NCBI RefSeq assembly: GCF_001921205.1 | Contig: NZ_MSIE01000008.1 | Coordinates: 1 to 64,000, forward strand | DNA length: 64,000 bases | From: Actinophytocola xanthii | Lineage (GTDB): Bacteria > Actinomycetota > Actinomycetes > Mycobacteriales > Pseudonocardiaceae | Direction: 5' to 3' | In this document: positions 48,952 to 56,873 of the stretch, one piece after another | How positions within the stretch are numbered: position 1 is the first letter of the stretch | Layout of the letters: every line of letters starts with the position of its first letter | Translations under genes and position numbers: made by a program | The notes under the pieces: generated by a model | Seen by the model: the letters and a program-made list of their open reading frames with translations, nothing else | What the model was told of the DNA's origin: nothing | The model's database searches: none

Positions 48952-49098
48952 ATGAACATCGCCGCGAAGATCCGAGCCCGCCGCGTCGAGGCCCGCAATC
49001 GGCGAGCGGTGAACCACGCGATCGCCACCGCCGCGACGCCGGCCATGCGGGACGAGATCCTGATCATGGCGCAGCGGCAGAACCTGATGTCGCGCTAA
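48952..49098 (+). CDS. 48-aa basic small protein
   Basis: ATG at 48952, stop TAA at 49096-49098. The product begins MNIAAKIRARRVEARNRRAV and ends MAQRQNLMSR, and is Arg/Ala-rich with two predicted helices. A GGAAGG ribosome site precedes the ATG, and a strong terminator follows at 49162. I do not recognise the family. The clean RBS-ORF-terminator layout supports a real gene. Confidence 0.65.
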   Translation: MNIAAKIRARRVEARNRRAVNHAIATAATPAMRDEILIMAQRQNLMSR

Positions 49099-49161
49099 GA
49101 CGTCCAAAAAATTTTCGTGACCGTGTAACGCCCTAGGCGGCCATCACGATGAACCGGTTGA

Positions 49162-49204
49162 CCCCGTAGTGCTGGCGGACCCCCGACCTGGCAGCACTGC
49201 GGGG
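49162..49204 (+). terminator. Terminator after the 48-aa gene
   Basis: CCCCGTAGTGCTG (49162-49174) pairs with CAGCACTGCGGGG (49192-49204) with one mismatch, followed by CTTCCTT. Confidence 0.8.
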
Positions 49205-49385
49205 CTTCCTTATCCCTGCTCGCCGCTGGGCGGCTTCGCAGGGGGCCCCTTCGTCATTGGGCTGGGGGGCCGAGCCCCCCATACCCCCCACGGCGCGAGC
49301 TCCTGCTGAACCAGCGTGGTCGCCTTGGGGAGGGACCAGCTAGTTGGGTGGGGTCAACCCTCAGGTCTGATCGGGTCGCCTTCGA

Positions 49386-49470
49386 GCGCTGGTCACTTTC
49401 GGTCGCTGGTCACTTTCGGTCGCTGGCCACTTTCGGTCGCTGGTCACCTTCGGTCTGAGGTCACCTTTGG
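49386..49470. repeat. 17-bp tandem array, five copies
   Basis: Five consecutive 17-bp units of TCGCTGGTCACTTTCGG type with up to five substitutions per unit (the last copy is most diverged), then a partial sixth. No coding frame is favoured. Confidence 0.85.
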
Positions 49471-49506
49471 TCGCTGCCGGGTCGATCGTTTCCCCGTCGC
49501 TTCGGG

Positions 49507-49557
49507 CCGGGGATTGTCGGGGGTCGTCGGTAGCCTGGTGATCGGGGGCCGGAGGCC
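49507..49557 (-). repeat. 51-bp interspersed repeat, copy D (inverted)
   Basis: On the minus strand this begins GGCCTCCGGCCCCCGATCACC and aligns over 51 bases with the three direct copies at 53914, 53972 and 54055. It is inverted relative to them and lies upstream of the mannosidase gene. Confidence 0.8.
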
Positions 49558-49570
49558 AAGCCTTCTTGCT

Positions 49571-49648
49571 GCGCCGCCTCACCGCGCCGCCTCACCGCGC
49601 CGCCTCACCGCGCCGCCTCACCGCGCCGCCTCACCGCGCCGCCTCACC
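49571..49648. repeat. 13-bp perfect tandem array, six copies
   Basis: GCGCCGCCTCACC repeated six times without change. A 13-base period rules out an in-frame repeat. Confidence 0.9.
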
Positions 49649-49738
49649 GGCCCTTACTGGGCTGGGTGGGTTGGCGTGGAGTGGACAAGTTCTGTGCGCA
49701 TGGTTGTGTGGGGGTGAGCTGGCAAGCACAGTGCGTGC

Positions 49739-52700
49739 ATGGGCGCTGTGGTGGTTGACGTGACCGAGTTGTTCGTTGGGTCGGTGGGGGCTCCGCTTCA
49801 GGTGGTTCGGGTGGGGTTTGCGGGGGCTGGGGCGGCTCGGGTTCATGTGGAGGGGGAAGGGGTCAGCACACCTGCGCCGGTTGAGGTGGATGTGGCGGGG
49901 GAGGTGGTGGTTGAGGTTGGGGTCGACACCGGTGGGGCCGCGGTGGGGCGGGAGTTGGCCGCTCGGGCCGTGGTGGTTTCCGGGACTGATCGGGTGGAGG
50001 AGGAGTTCACGCTTCGGGTGGCCGAGACCGGGTGGACCATGCACATGGTCAGCCACTTCCACTACGACCCGGTCTGGTGGAACACGCAGGCCGCCTACAC
50101 CGTCGCGTGGGACACCTTGGACTTTCCGGGGTCTCAGCGGGGTGCTCGACAGCTCGCCGGGTTCGATCTGGTGCGGGCGCACCTCGACCTCGCCCTCGCG
50201 GAGCCCGAGTACCGGTTCGTGTTGGCCGAGGTGGACTACCTGAAGCCGTACTGGGACACCTTTCCCGGGGATCGGGAGGTGTTGCGGCGACTCATCCACG
50301 AGGGGCGGATCGAGGTGTTGGGGGGCACGTACAACGAGCCCAACACCAACCTCACCGATCCGGAGACCACCGTGCGCAACCTGGTGCACGGGATGGGCTT
50401 CCAGCGGGACGTCCTCGGGGCGGCGCCGGCCACGGCGTGGCAGCTCGACGTGTTCGGGCACGACCCCGCGTTCCCCGGGCTGGCCGCCGACGCCGGGCTG
50501 ACCTCCAGCTCGTGGGCGCGGGGACCGTTCCACCAGTGGGGGCCGATGGAGGTGACCGAGGCCGGCCGGGGCGATCCGCGGCGGATGCAGTTCACCAGTG
50601 AGTTCGAGTGGATCTCGCCCTCCGGTCGGGGGCTGCTGACCTCCTACATGGCCGACCACTACGGGTCGGGGTGGGCGATGGACTCGGCGGTCAGGCTCGA
50701 GGACGCGTGTGCCGCCGCCTACTCGACCTTCCTCCAGCTGAAGCAGGTCGCGTCGACGCGCGAGGTTCTGCTGCCGGTGGGCGGCGACTACACGCCGCCG
50801 AACAAGTGGGTCACGCAGGTGCACCGGCGGTTCGCCGAGCGGTACGTGTGGCCGCGGTTCGTGTGCTCGTTGCCGAGGGACTTCTTCGCGGCGGTTCGGA
50901 CCGGGCTCGCCGAGCGGGGCGAGCAGGCCTCGCCGCAGACGCGCGACATGAACCCGATCTACACCGGCAAGGACGTGTCCTACATCGACACCAAGCAGGC
51001 GCAGCGGGCGGCTGAGACGGCGGTGCTCGAAGCCGAGGCCTACGCGGTGTTCGCCCGGCTGCTCGGTGGGTCGCCCTACCCGGACGCCGCGCTCGCCAAG
51101 GCGTGGGTGCAGCTCGCCTACGGCGCGCACCATGACGGGATAACCGGGTCCGAGTCCGACCAGGTCTACCTTGACCTGCTCACCAGCTGGCGCGACGCCC
51201 ACGACCTCGCCGTCGACGTTCGGGAGCGGGCACTCACCGTCCTGTCGGGACTGGTCACCCCGGCCGGCGGAGACGGGGTGCCGGTGGTGGTGTGGAACTC
51301 GCTCAACCACTCCAGAACGGATGTGGTCACCGTCCTTCTGGAACCTGCGGTGTCCGGCGTGGAGGTCATGGACGCCGCCGGGGTTATGCTGCCGGCGCTG
51401 ATCGAGCACGGCGGGCGCTCGGTCACCTTCCTCGCCTCGGACGTGCCTGCGTTGGGTTGGCGGGCGTACCGGCTGCGCGCGGGCGGCGAAGAACTGGGGG
51501 GGTGGGTTCCGGTGGAGGGCCTCACGGCCGACTCCGACCGGTTCCGGGTGACCGTCGACCCGGAGCGCGGAGGCGGGGTGTCGAGTCTGCTGGACAACGG
51601 GCACGAGCTCGTCGAGCAGGGACGCGTCGGCAACGAGCTGGCCGTGTACGAGGAGTACCCGCAGCACCCGCGGTTCAGCGAGGGACCGTGGCATCTGCTG
51701 CCCCGAGGGCCGGTCACGACCTCCGCCGCCTCGTCCGCGGACGTACGGGTGGAACGCTGTCCGATCGGGGAGCGGATCACCGTACGCGGAAACGTCGGCC
51801 CGGTGCGCTTCACCCAGACGATCACGCTGTGGCGCGGCGTTGGCCGGGTCGACTGCCTGACCAGGGTGGACGAGTTCACCGGCGCCGACCAGCTGCTCCG
51901 GGTGCGCTGGCCCTGCCCAGTCCCGGGGGCGCTGCCGGTCAGCGAGGTCGGGAACGCGGTCGTGGGGCGCGGTTTCGGGTTGATCGACGTCGACTCCGCG
52001 GTGCACCCGTGGACGCTGGACAATCCCGCGCACACCTGGTTCGGGCTCTCCTCCGCCGCGGCGCTGAGGCTCGGGGACGGGGCGCTGCGGCCGATCGGCG
52101 TCGCGGAGATCATCGTTCCCGCGACGGCGGACGCGGCTCCGCTGGCGCGGCCGTTGGCGGTGGCCCTCGCGCGGTGCGGGGTCACCGCGACCGTCTCCAC
52201 CGCGGCCGGGGCGCGGTACGGCGACCTGGGAGTGGACTCCAACCTGCCCGACGTGCGCATCGCCCTGGGTGGACCCGAGGCCAACGGGTTCACCGCGGAG
52301 CTGCTGTCGCGCTGCGGGCTGGACGACGCGGGCGGGACCTACTGGGTGGCCCCGGAGAAACCGCTGACCGAGGTGTGGCGGCCGAGCGCCGACCTGCGGG
52401 ACTGCCGCGCGCTCGGAGTGCTGGTCGTGTCCGGGAAGGACGGTGCGGAGCTCGAGGTGGCCGTTCGGTCCCTCGTGGACGACCTCGCCGACAACGTGAT
52501 CGAGGTCGGCGCCGGCGACCCCGCTCAGCCGTCCTATGTAGAGCGCACGGTGGCACTGGTCAACCGCGGGCTGCCTGGGTTCGCCGTCGACTCGGGCGGA
52601 ACGCTGCACGCGTCGCTGTTGCGCTCGTGCACCGGATGGCCCTCCGGGGTGTGGATCGACCCTCCCCGTCGGACCGTGCCGGACGGGTCCGGGTTCCAGC

Positions 52701-53908
52701 TGCAGCACTGGACCCACGAGTTCGAGTACGCGCTCGCCGCGGGCTCCGGGGACTGGCGCGCGGCGGGCATCGCCGCCACCAGCGCCGAGTTCAGCCGTCC
52801 GCTGCACGCAGTGGCGGGGCAGGCCGGCAGCGCGCTGCCCTGCGCCGGGTCGCTGCTGCGGGTCGAGCCGGCCGACCGGGTGCGGGTCGCGGCGGTGAAG
52901 GCGGCCGGGAACCCCCTGGTCCGCGGTTCGGCGGCGGTCGCCGACCCGCTCGCGGAGGTCGCGGTTCGGCTGGTCGCCCACACCGGGGAGCCCGTCCTCG
53001 CGCGGATCGACTCCGACGTGGTCACCTTCGCCGACGCCGCCGTGGCCAACCTGCTCGAGGAACGTCGCGAGCCGCTGTCCTCGCTCGAGGTCGAGGTCGG
53101 TGGCTGCGACGCGGTGACCGTGCTGGCCCGGGCCACCCCGCCCGTGGCTGCGGTGACCGGTCCGGCGATCGGGACCGAGGCAGAGCCCGTGCAGCCGCTG
53201 TTCGCGAAGTACTGGCTGCACAACCGGGGGCCGGCGCCGCTGGGCGGGCTGCCGCTCGCGGTGCACCTGCATCCGGCTGCCGTCGACGGGCCGGAGGCGA
53301 CCCTCGAGCTGACCGTGGCCTCCGACAGCACCGACGTGGACCTGCCGGGAGTCGTCCGGTTCGCCCTGCCGCGGGGGTGGCGTGCGGATCCGGACGAGGT
53401 CCCGTTCGGACTGCCGCCCGGTGGGCACCTCGCGACAACCGTGACGGTCACCGCGCCGCCGGGCACTCGGGCGGGGCGGTACCCGGTTCGGGCCGCGGTG
53501 TCGCCGGCCGGGGACGAGCTGCCGGCGAGTTGGCGGCAGGTGGTGGAGGACGTGGCGCTCGTGAACGTCGGGGCGCCGACTGGGGAGGAGCTGCTCCGAC
53601 TGCTCGGCGGGCCGGAACCGGTGCGGGTGCGGGCGGGCGAGACGGCACGGCTCGCGGTGCGGGTCGCCTCGACGGCCGGGGCGGCGATCGCGCTGGAGGC
53701 GGCGTTGGTGAGCCCGTGGGGAACCTGGGACCTGGCCGGCCCGCGGCTGGTGGGGGCAGAGGTGCCGGCGGAGGGCGAGGTCGAGGTCGGTTTCGACATC
53801 GCGCCGGCGGTGGGGAGGCCGGCCGGGCGGTGGTGGGCGCTGGTGCGGGTCGCCGGGGCGGGAAAGCTGCTGTACTCGCCGGCGGTGCCGTTGGAGGTGT
53901 TGGGATGA
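49739..53908 (+). CDS. GH38 alpha-mannosidase
   Basis: A 1389-aa glycoside hydrolase family 38 enzyme. The zinc site starts HFHYDPVWW (about residues 106-114), and the catalytic Asp is in WQLDVFGHDP (about 238-247) with YNEPNTN before it. The GH38 middle helical domain has GAHHDGITGSESDQVYLDLL. The rest is beta-rich, and the C-terminus (about 1230-1389) resembles NEW3-type carbohydrate-associated domains. No signal peptide is apparent, so intracellular mannan or glycan turnover is possible. The gene is bracketed by 51-bp repeats. Length is long but normal for actinobacterial members. Confidence 0.92.
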   Translation: MGAVVVDVTELFVGSVGAPLQVVRVGFAGAGAARVHVEGEGVSTPAPVEVDVAGEVVVEVGVDTGGAAVGRELAARAVVVSGTDRVEEEFTLRVAETGWTMHMVSHFHYDPVWWNTQAAYTVAWDTLDFPGSQRGARQLAGFDLVRAHLDLALAEPEYRFVLAEVDYLKPYWDTFPGDREVLRRLIHEGRIEVLGGTYNEPNTNLTDPETTVRNLVHGMGFQRDVLGAAPATAWQLDVFGHDPAFPGLAADAGLTSSSWARGPFHQWGPMEVTEAGRGDPRRMQFTSEFEWISPSGRGLLTSYMADHYGSGWAMDSAVRLEDACAAAYSTFLQLKQVASTREVLLPVGGDYTPPNKWVTQVHRRFAERYVWPRFVCSLPRDFFAAVRTGLAERGEQASPQTRDMNPIYTGKDVSYIDTKQAQRAAETAVLEAEAYAVFARLLGGSPYPDAALAKAWVQLAYGAHHDGITGSESDQVYLDLLTSWRDAHDLAVDVRERALTVLSGLVTPAGGDGVPVVVWNSLNHSRTDVVTVLLEPAVSGVEVMDAAGVMLPALIEHGGRSVTFLASDVPALGWRAYRLRAGGEELGGWVPVEGLTADSDRFRVTVDPERGGGVSSLLDNGHELVEQGRVGNELAVYEEYPQHPRFSEGPWHLLPRGPVTTSAASSADVRVERCPIGERITVRGNVGPVRFTQTITLWRGVGRVDCLTRVDEFTGADQLLRVRWPCPVPGALPVSEVGNAVVGRGFGLIDVDSAVHPWTLDNPAHTWFGLSSAAALRLGDGALRPIGVAEIIVPATADAAPLARPLAVALARCGVTATVSTAAGARYGDLGVDSNLPDVRIALGGPEANGFTAELLSRCGLDDAGGTYWVAPEKPLTEVWRPSADLRDCRALGVLVVSGKDGAELEVAVRSLVDDLADNVIEVGAGDPAQPSYVERTVALVNRGLPGFAVDSGGTLHASLLRSCTGWPSGVWIDPPRRTVPDGSGFQLQHWTHEFEYALAAGSGDWRAAGIAATSAEFSRPLHAVAGQAGSALPCAGSLLRVEPADRVRVAAVKAAGNPLVRGSAAVADPLAEVAVRLVAHTGEPVLARIDSDVVTFADAAVANLLEERREPLSSLEVEVGGCDAVTVLARATPPVAAVTGPAIGTEAEPVQPLFAKYWLHNRGPAPLGGLPLAVHLHPAAVDGPEATLELTVASDSTDVDLPGVVRFALPRGWRADPDEVPFGLPPGGHLATTVTVTAPPGTRAGRYPVRAAVSPAGDELPASWRQVVEDVALVNVGAPTGEELLRLLGGPEPVRVRAGETARLAVRVASTAGAAIALEAALVSPWGTWDLAGPRLVGAEVPAEGEVEVGFDIAPAVGRPAGRWWALVRVAGAGKLLYSPAVPLEVLG

Positions 53909-53913
53909 GGGTT

Positions 53914-54105
53914 GGCCTCCGGCCCCCGGTCACCACGGTAGCGGGGAGGGCGGACATTTTCGGGAGAGGGCGGCCTCCGGCCCCCGGTCACCAGGCTAGC
54001 GAGGGGGGCCGACATTTTCGGGCGGGCGGCGGGGAGTGGCTGCCGTGAGGGGGTGGCCTCCGGCCCCCGATCACCAGGGTAGCGGGCGGCACCGACATCT
54101 TCGGG
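53914..54105 (+). repeat. 51-bp interspersed repeat, copies A, B and C
   Basis: Three direct copies, each exactly 51 bases: 53914-53964, 53972-54022 and 54055-54105. They share GGCCTCCGGCCCCCGRTCACC and end with a CGGACATTTTCGGG/CCGACATYTTCGGG box. Copy A begins six bases after the mannosidase stop; copy C ends 11 bases before the start chosen for the PpiC-like gene. Confidence 0.88.
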
Positions 54106-54116
54106 CCGCTGAGGAC

Positions 54117-54881
54117 GTGGTGGCCTGGGTGGGACGGGCACCCGTGGGGCTCGCGGAGGTGGAGCGGCGGGAGGCCGAGCTGCGCGACGGGCCGATCGCC
54201 GCCGTGTTGCCCCGGGCCGGGACGAGTGAGGGGCGACAGCTGCGGCGGTGGCTGGTCCAGGTGCTGGTGACCGAGCGGGTGGTGCGGGAGGAGGCGGCCG
54301 CTCGGATGTTGTACGCCGAGCGGCCGCCCGCGCTTGCCGCGCTGGCTCCCGACAGCGCCGCCCTGCTTGGCCTCGGCAGCGTCGCGGCCGACGTGTTGAC
54401 CCGATACCCCTTGGCACGCAAGGTCTTCGCGGCGATCACCGCTGACGTCGCGGTGAGCGAAGAGGACGTGGCCCGTTACTGGGCCGCCAACCCCGAGGCG
54501 TTCCGCGAGCCCGAACGGCGGGTGGTGCGGCACGCGCTGGGAGACGTCCCGCTCGACAGCCGGCCGGCTCGGGTGGTGCGTCGGGGGGAGCTGAGCGGGG
54601 CGCTGGGGGAGGCGGTCTTCGCCGCGGCGCCTGGAGAGACCGTCGGACCGCTGTCGGACGCGATCGGGCGGCACACGGTGCTGGTGCTCGAGGTCCGGCC
54701 GGCGCGGGTTCGAGGGCTCGACGAGGCCGGGGCGGAGATCGGGCGGCGGCTGCTGCTGGGCGCCCGGCGGCGGGCGTTCACCGCCTGGTTGGACCGGCGG
54801 CTGGCCGATCGGGTCACGTTGGTCGAGGGGTTCGAGCACCCGGGGGACCCGAGGCAGCCGGACAACACCCATCGCCACTGA
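54117..54881 (+). CDS. PpiC/parvulin-like peptidyl-prolyl isomerase
   Basis: A 254-aa protein. The N-terminus has VVAWVGRAPVGLAEVERREA, and the C-terminal half reads like a parvulin/SurA module: VSEEDVARYWAANPEAF, GELSGALGEAVFAAAPGETVGPLSD, then HTVLVLEVRPAR. No signal peptide is visible. The GTG at 54117 follows GCTGAGGA; an earlier in-frame GTG at 54036 would read through repeat copy C. It is probably cotranscribed with the mannosidase gene. Confidence 0.68.
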   Translation: MVAWVGRAPVGLAEVERREAELRDGPIAAVLPRAGTSEGRQLRRWLVQVLVTERVVREEAAARMLYAERPPALAALAPDSAALLGLGSVAADVLTRYPLARKVFAAITADVAVSEEDVARYWAANPEAFREPERRVVRHALGDVPLDSRPARVVRRGELSGALGEAVFAAAPGETVGPLSDAIGRHTVLVLEVRPARVRGLDEAGAEIGRRLLLGARRRAFTAWLDRRLADRVTLVEGFEHPGDPRQPDNTHRH

Positions 54882-54886
54882 TAAGG

Positions 54887-54919
54887 TTGACACCGTCAAG
54901 TAATTGTTTCACGGGAAAC
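54887..54919. promoter_or_regulatory. Two dyads before the MarR-GNAT gene
   Basis: TTGAC-ACC-GTCAA (54887-54899) and GTTTC-ACGG-GAAAC (54906-54919). The second overlaps the ribosome-binding region two bases from the ATG at 54921. TTGACA in the first may also be the -35 box. Autoregulation by the MarR domain is likely. Confidence 0.55.
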
Positions 54920-54920
54920 G

Positions 54921-55868
54921 ATGGGTGTCGCGATGGCCAACACTGTCCCCGATGATCGGGTCGCCGCTGTTCGAGCGTTTAGCAGGAGCTACACGAAGTT
55001 CCTCGGCGTACTGAACGAACATCTACTCGACACGAGCTATTCATTGACAGAGGCAAGGATCCTGTTCGAGCTGGGTCAGCGGGACGCCACCGAGGTCGCC
55101 GAGCTCCGCCGGCTGACCGGACTGGACGCGGGGTACCTGAGCCGGCTGCTCGCCCGGTTCGAGGACAGCGGCCTGCTCCGGCGCGAGCGTTCCTCCGCCG
55201 ACGCCCGACGACAGGTCATCCGGCTCTCCGAGCAGGGCCGGGAGGGCGTGCGAGTGCTGGACGAGAAGTCCGCGCGCCAGATCCGGGACCTGCTCTCCCG
55301 ACTCACCGACGACGAGCAGCGCCAGCTCGTCGAGGCCATGGACATGATCCGGCAACGGCTGGCCGAGGCCGAGGCCGGACCTCGGGTCCGGCTGCGCGCC
55401 CCCGAGCCCGGGGACTTCGGCTGGGTCGTCCAGCGCAACGGCGCCTCCTACGCCACCGAGCACGGCTGGGACTCCTCCTATGAGGCCCTCGCCGCCCGCA
55501 TCGTGGCGGACTACCTCGACAAGCACGACCCCGCTCGCGAACGGGCGTGGATCGCCGAGCTGCACGGTGAACGCGTCGGTGCGATCTTCTGCATGCGCGA
55601 CGACGACACCACGGCACGACTCCGACTGCTGCACGTGGAGGCGAGCGCGCGAGGAGCGGGCATCGGAACCATGCTCGTCGAGGAGTGCATCCGGTTCGCC
55701 CGGGAGGTCGGCTACCAGACGATGCGCCTGTGGACGGTGTCGGTGCTCGCGCCCGCACGCCGCATCTACCAGCGGGCGGGGTTCACCCTCGTCCAGGAGG
55801 ACACCGCGGAGCACTTCGGACACCGGCTCACCGGCCAGACCTGGAGCCTGGACCTAACCTCGCGGTAG
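54921..55868 (+). CDS. MarR-GNAT fusion protein
   Basis: A 315-aa fusion. Residues 15-155 are a MarR winged helix (LRRLTGLDAGYLSRLLARFEDSGLLRRERSSADARRQVI). Residues 160-315 are a GNAT acetyltransferase with LHVEASARGAGIGTMLVEECIRFARE, the acetyl-CoA loop R-G-x-G-I-G-T. Such fusions are known in actinobacteria; whether the regulator acetylates a ligand or protein is open. An ATG at 54933 is an alternative start. Its 3' end overlaps the AhpD-like gene by 15 bases. Confidence 0.88.
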   Translation: MGVAMANTVPDDRVAAVRAFSRSYTKFLGVLNEHLLDTSYSLTEARILFELGQRDATEVAELRRLTGLDAGYLSRLLARFEDSGLLRRERSSADARRQVIRLSEQGREGVRVLDEKSARQIRDLLSRLTDDEQRQLVEAMDMIRQRLAEAEAGPRVRLRAPEPGDFGWVVQRNGASYATEHGWDSSYEALAARIVADYLDKHDPARERAWIAELHGERVGAIFCMRDDDTTARLRLLHVEASARGAGIGTMLVEECIRFAREVGYQTMRLWTVSVLAPARRIYQRAGFTLVQEDTAEHFGHRLTGQTWSLDLTSR

Positions 55869-56432
55869 CCGCCCCATCAGGTAGAACTCGTCGTTGGGCC
55901 GCAGCGACGTCAGGTGCGCGATGCGGTTGGACAGGGCGAACAGCGCGGTGATCGCACCGACGTCCCAGATCTCCTCCTCGGTGAGCCCGCCGTACCGGGC
56001 GTTGTCCAGGTCCTCGGAGGTGAACGTGGACGGGTCGACGGCGAGCGCCAGGGCCAGGTCGACGATCGCGCGCTGCCGGTCGGTCAGCTCGACCGTCCAC
56101 GGGTTCGTGGCCACGCGGTCGGCGAGCTGCGGGTCCTTGGCCCGGATCCGCAGGATCGCCCCGTGGGCCACCACGCAGTAGGTACAGCTGTTGGCTCCGG
56201 AGGTGGCCACCACGACCAGCTCGCGCTCCGCCCTGGACAGGCCGGACTCCCGCTCCATGACCGCGTCGTGGTAGTCCATGAACGCCCGCAGCTCGGCCGG
56301 CCGGTGCCCGAGCGCGAGGAAGACGTTGGGCACGAAACCCGACTTGTCCGCCACCGCCGCGACACGTCGCCGCAGGTCCTCGGGGAGGTCCTCGAGCCCG
56401 ACCACCGGAAACCTGCTTACCTCGTCCGCCAC
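55854..56432 (-). CDS. AhpD-like carboxymuconolactone-decarboxylase-fold protein
   Basis: A 192-aa alkylhydroperoxidase-D-type protein. The redox CxxC motif is NSCTYCVVAH with Cys83, Cys86 and His90. The remainder is helical (DRQRAIVDLALALAVDPS and GGLTEEEIWDVGAITALFALSNRIAHL). A peroxide-reducing role is likely. It starts with GTG at 56432. Confidence 0.85.
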   Translation of the reverse strand: MADEVSRFPVVGLEDLPEDLRRRVAAVADKSGFVPNVFLALGHRPAELRAFMDYHDAVMERESGLSRAERELVVVATSGANSCTYCVVAHGAILRIRAKDPQLADRVATNPWTVELTDRQRAIVDLALALAVDPSTFTSEDLDNARYGGLTEEEIWDVGAITALFALSNRIAHLTSLRPNDEFYLMGRLPRG

Positions 56433-56516
56433 GAAACCACGGTAACGCGTGTCGATTTCCGAGGGGCCTGGCCGTCTAGGGAGAGTCCGACGACGATGGA
56501 CACCAAGGAGGAGAGC

Positions 56517-56873
56517 ATGCCGAAGTACGTCGGCTTCCTGCGCGGCGGTGACGAGGCGCAGAGCCAGCTGAGCCCCGACGAGGCGCAGCGCACCCTCGAG
56601 CGATACCTGGCCTGGAGCGACGACCTGGACCGCACCGGCAACACGACCGGGGGCGGCGGACTGTCCCGCGGCGGTCGAGTGCTGCCGCGCAACGGCGGAG
56701 GGCTCGGCGTCACCGACGGGCCGTTCGTCGAGGGCACCGAGATCCTCGGCGGTTTCATCACCCTGGAGGCCGCCGACCTCGACGAGGCGGAGAAGCTCTT
56801 CTCCAGCCATCCACACCTCGACTTCGGCGTCATCGAGGTGCGCAAGATCGGTGAGCAGGGGTGCGAGCCCTGA
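56517..56873 (+). CDS. DGPF/YCII-domain protein
   Basis: A 118-aa DGPF-family protein: TDGPFVEGTEILGGFITLEA carries the namesake motif. DGPF proteins are encoded with ECF42 sigma factors and are thought to act with them. AAGGAGGAG precedes the ATG. Its end overlaps the sigma gene by 13 bases. Confidence 0.88.
   Translation: MPKYVGFLRGGDEAQSQLSPDEAQRTLERYLAWSDDLDRTGNTTGGGGLSRGGRVLPRNGGGLGVTDGPFVEGTEILGGFITLEAADLDEAEKLFSSHPHLDFGVIEVRKIGEQGCEP

Larger units (their letters stand above)
49099..49738. other. Repeat-rich intergenic region upstream of the alpha-mannosidase
   Basis: About 640 bases without a supported gene. It holds, in order, an AAAAAATTTT tract (about 49105), a terminator (49162-49204), a GGGGGGC-CGA-GCCCCCC hairpin (49264-49280), a 17-bp tandem array, an inverted 51-bp interspersed repeat and a 13-bp tandem array. 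Confidence 0.75.

Noticed and set aside
49125-49210. SRP (4.5S) RNA gene
   Set aside because: The hairpin and GGGGCTTCCTT end fit a terminator; the conserved SRP tetraloop and asymmetric loop are missing.
49386-49648. CRISPR array
   Set aside because: Units are contiguous tandem repeats without spacers and no cas gene is present.
49631-53428. 1265-aa minus-strand frame opposite the alpha-mannosidase
   Set aside because: Composition dominated by Arg, Pro, His and Gly; the GH38 enzyme on the plus strand has catalytic motifs and full length.
53914-54105. CRISPR-like array from the three 51-bp copies
   Set aside because: Gaps between copies are 7 and 32 bases, a fourth copy is inverted 4.4 kb away, and there are no cas genes.
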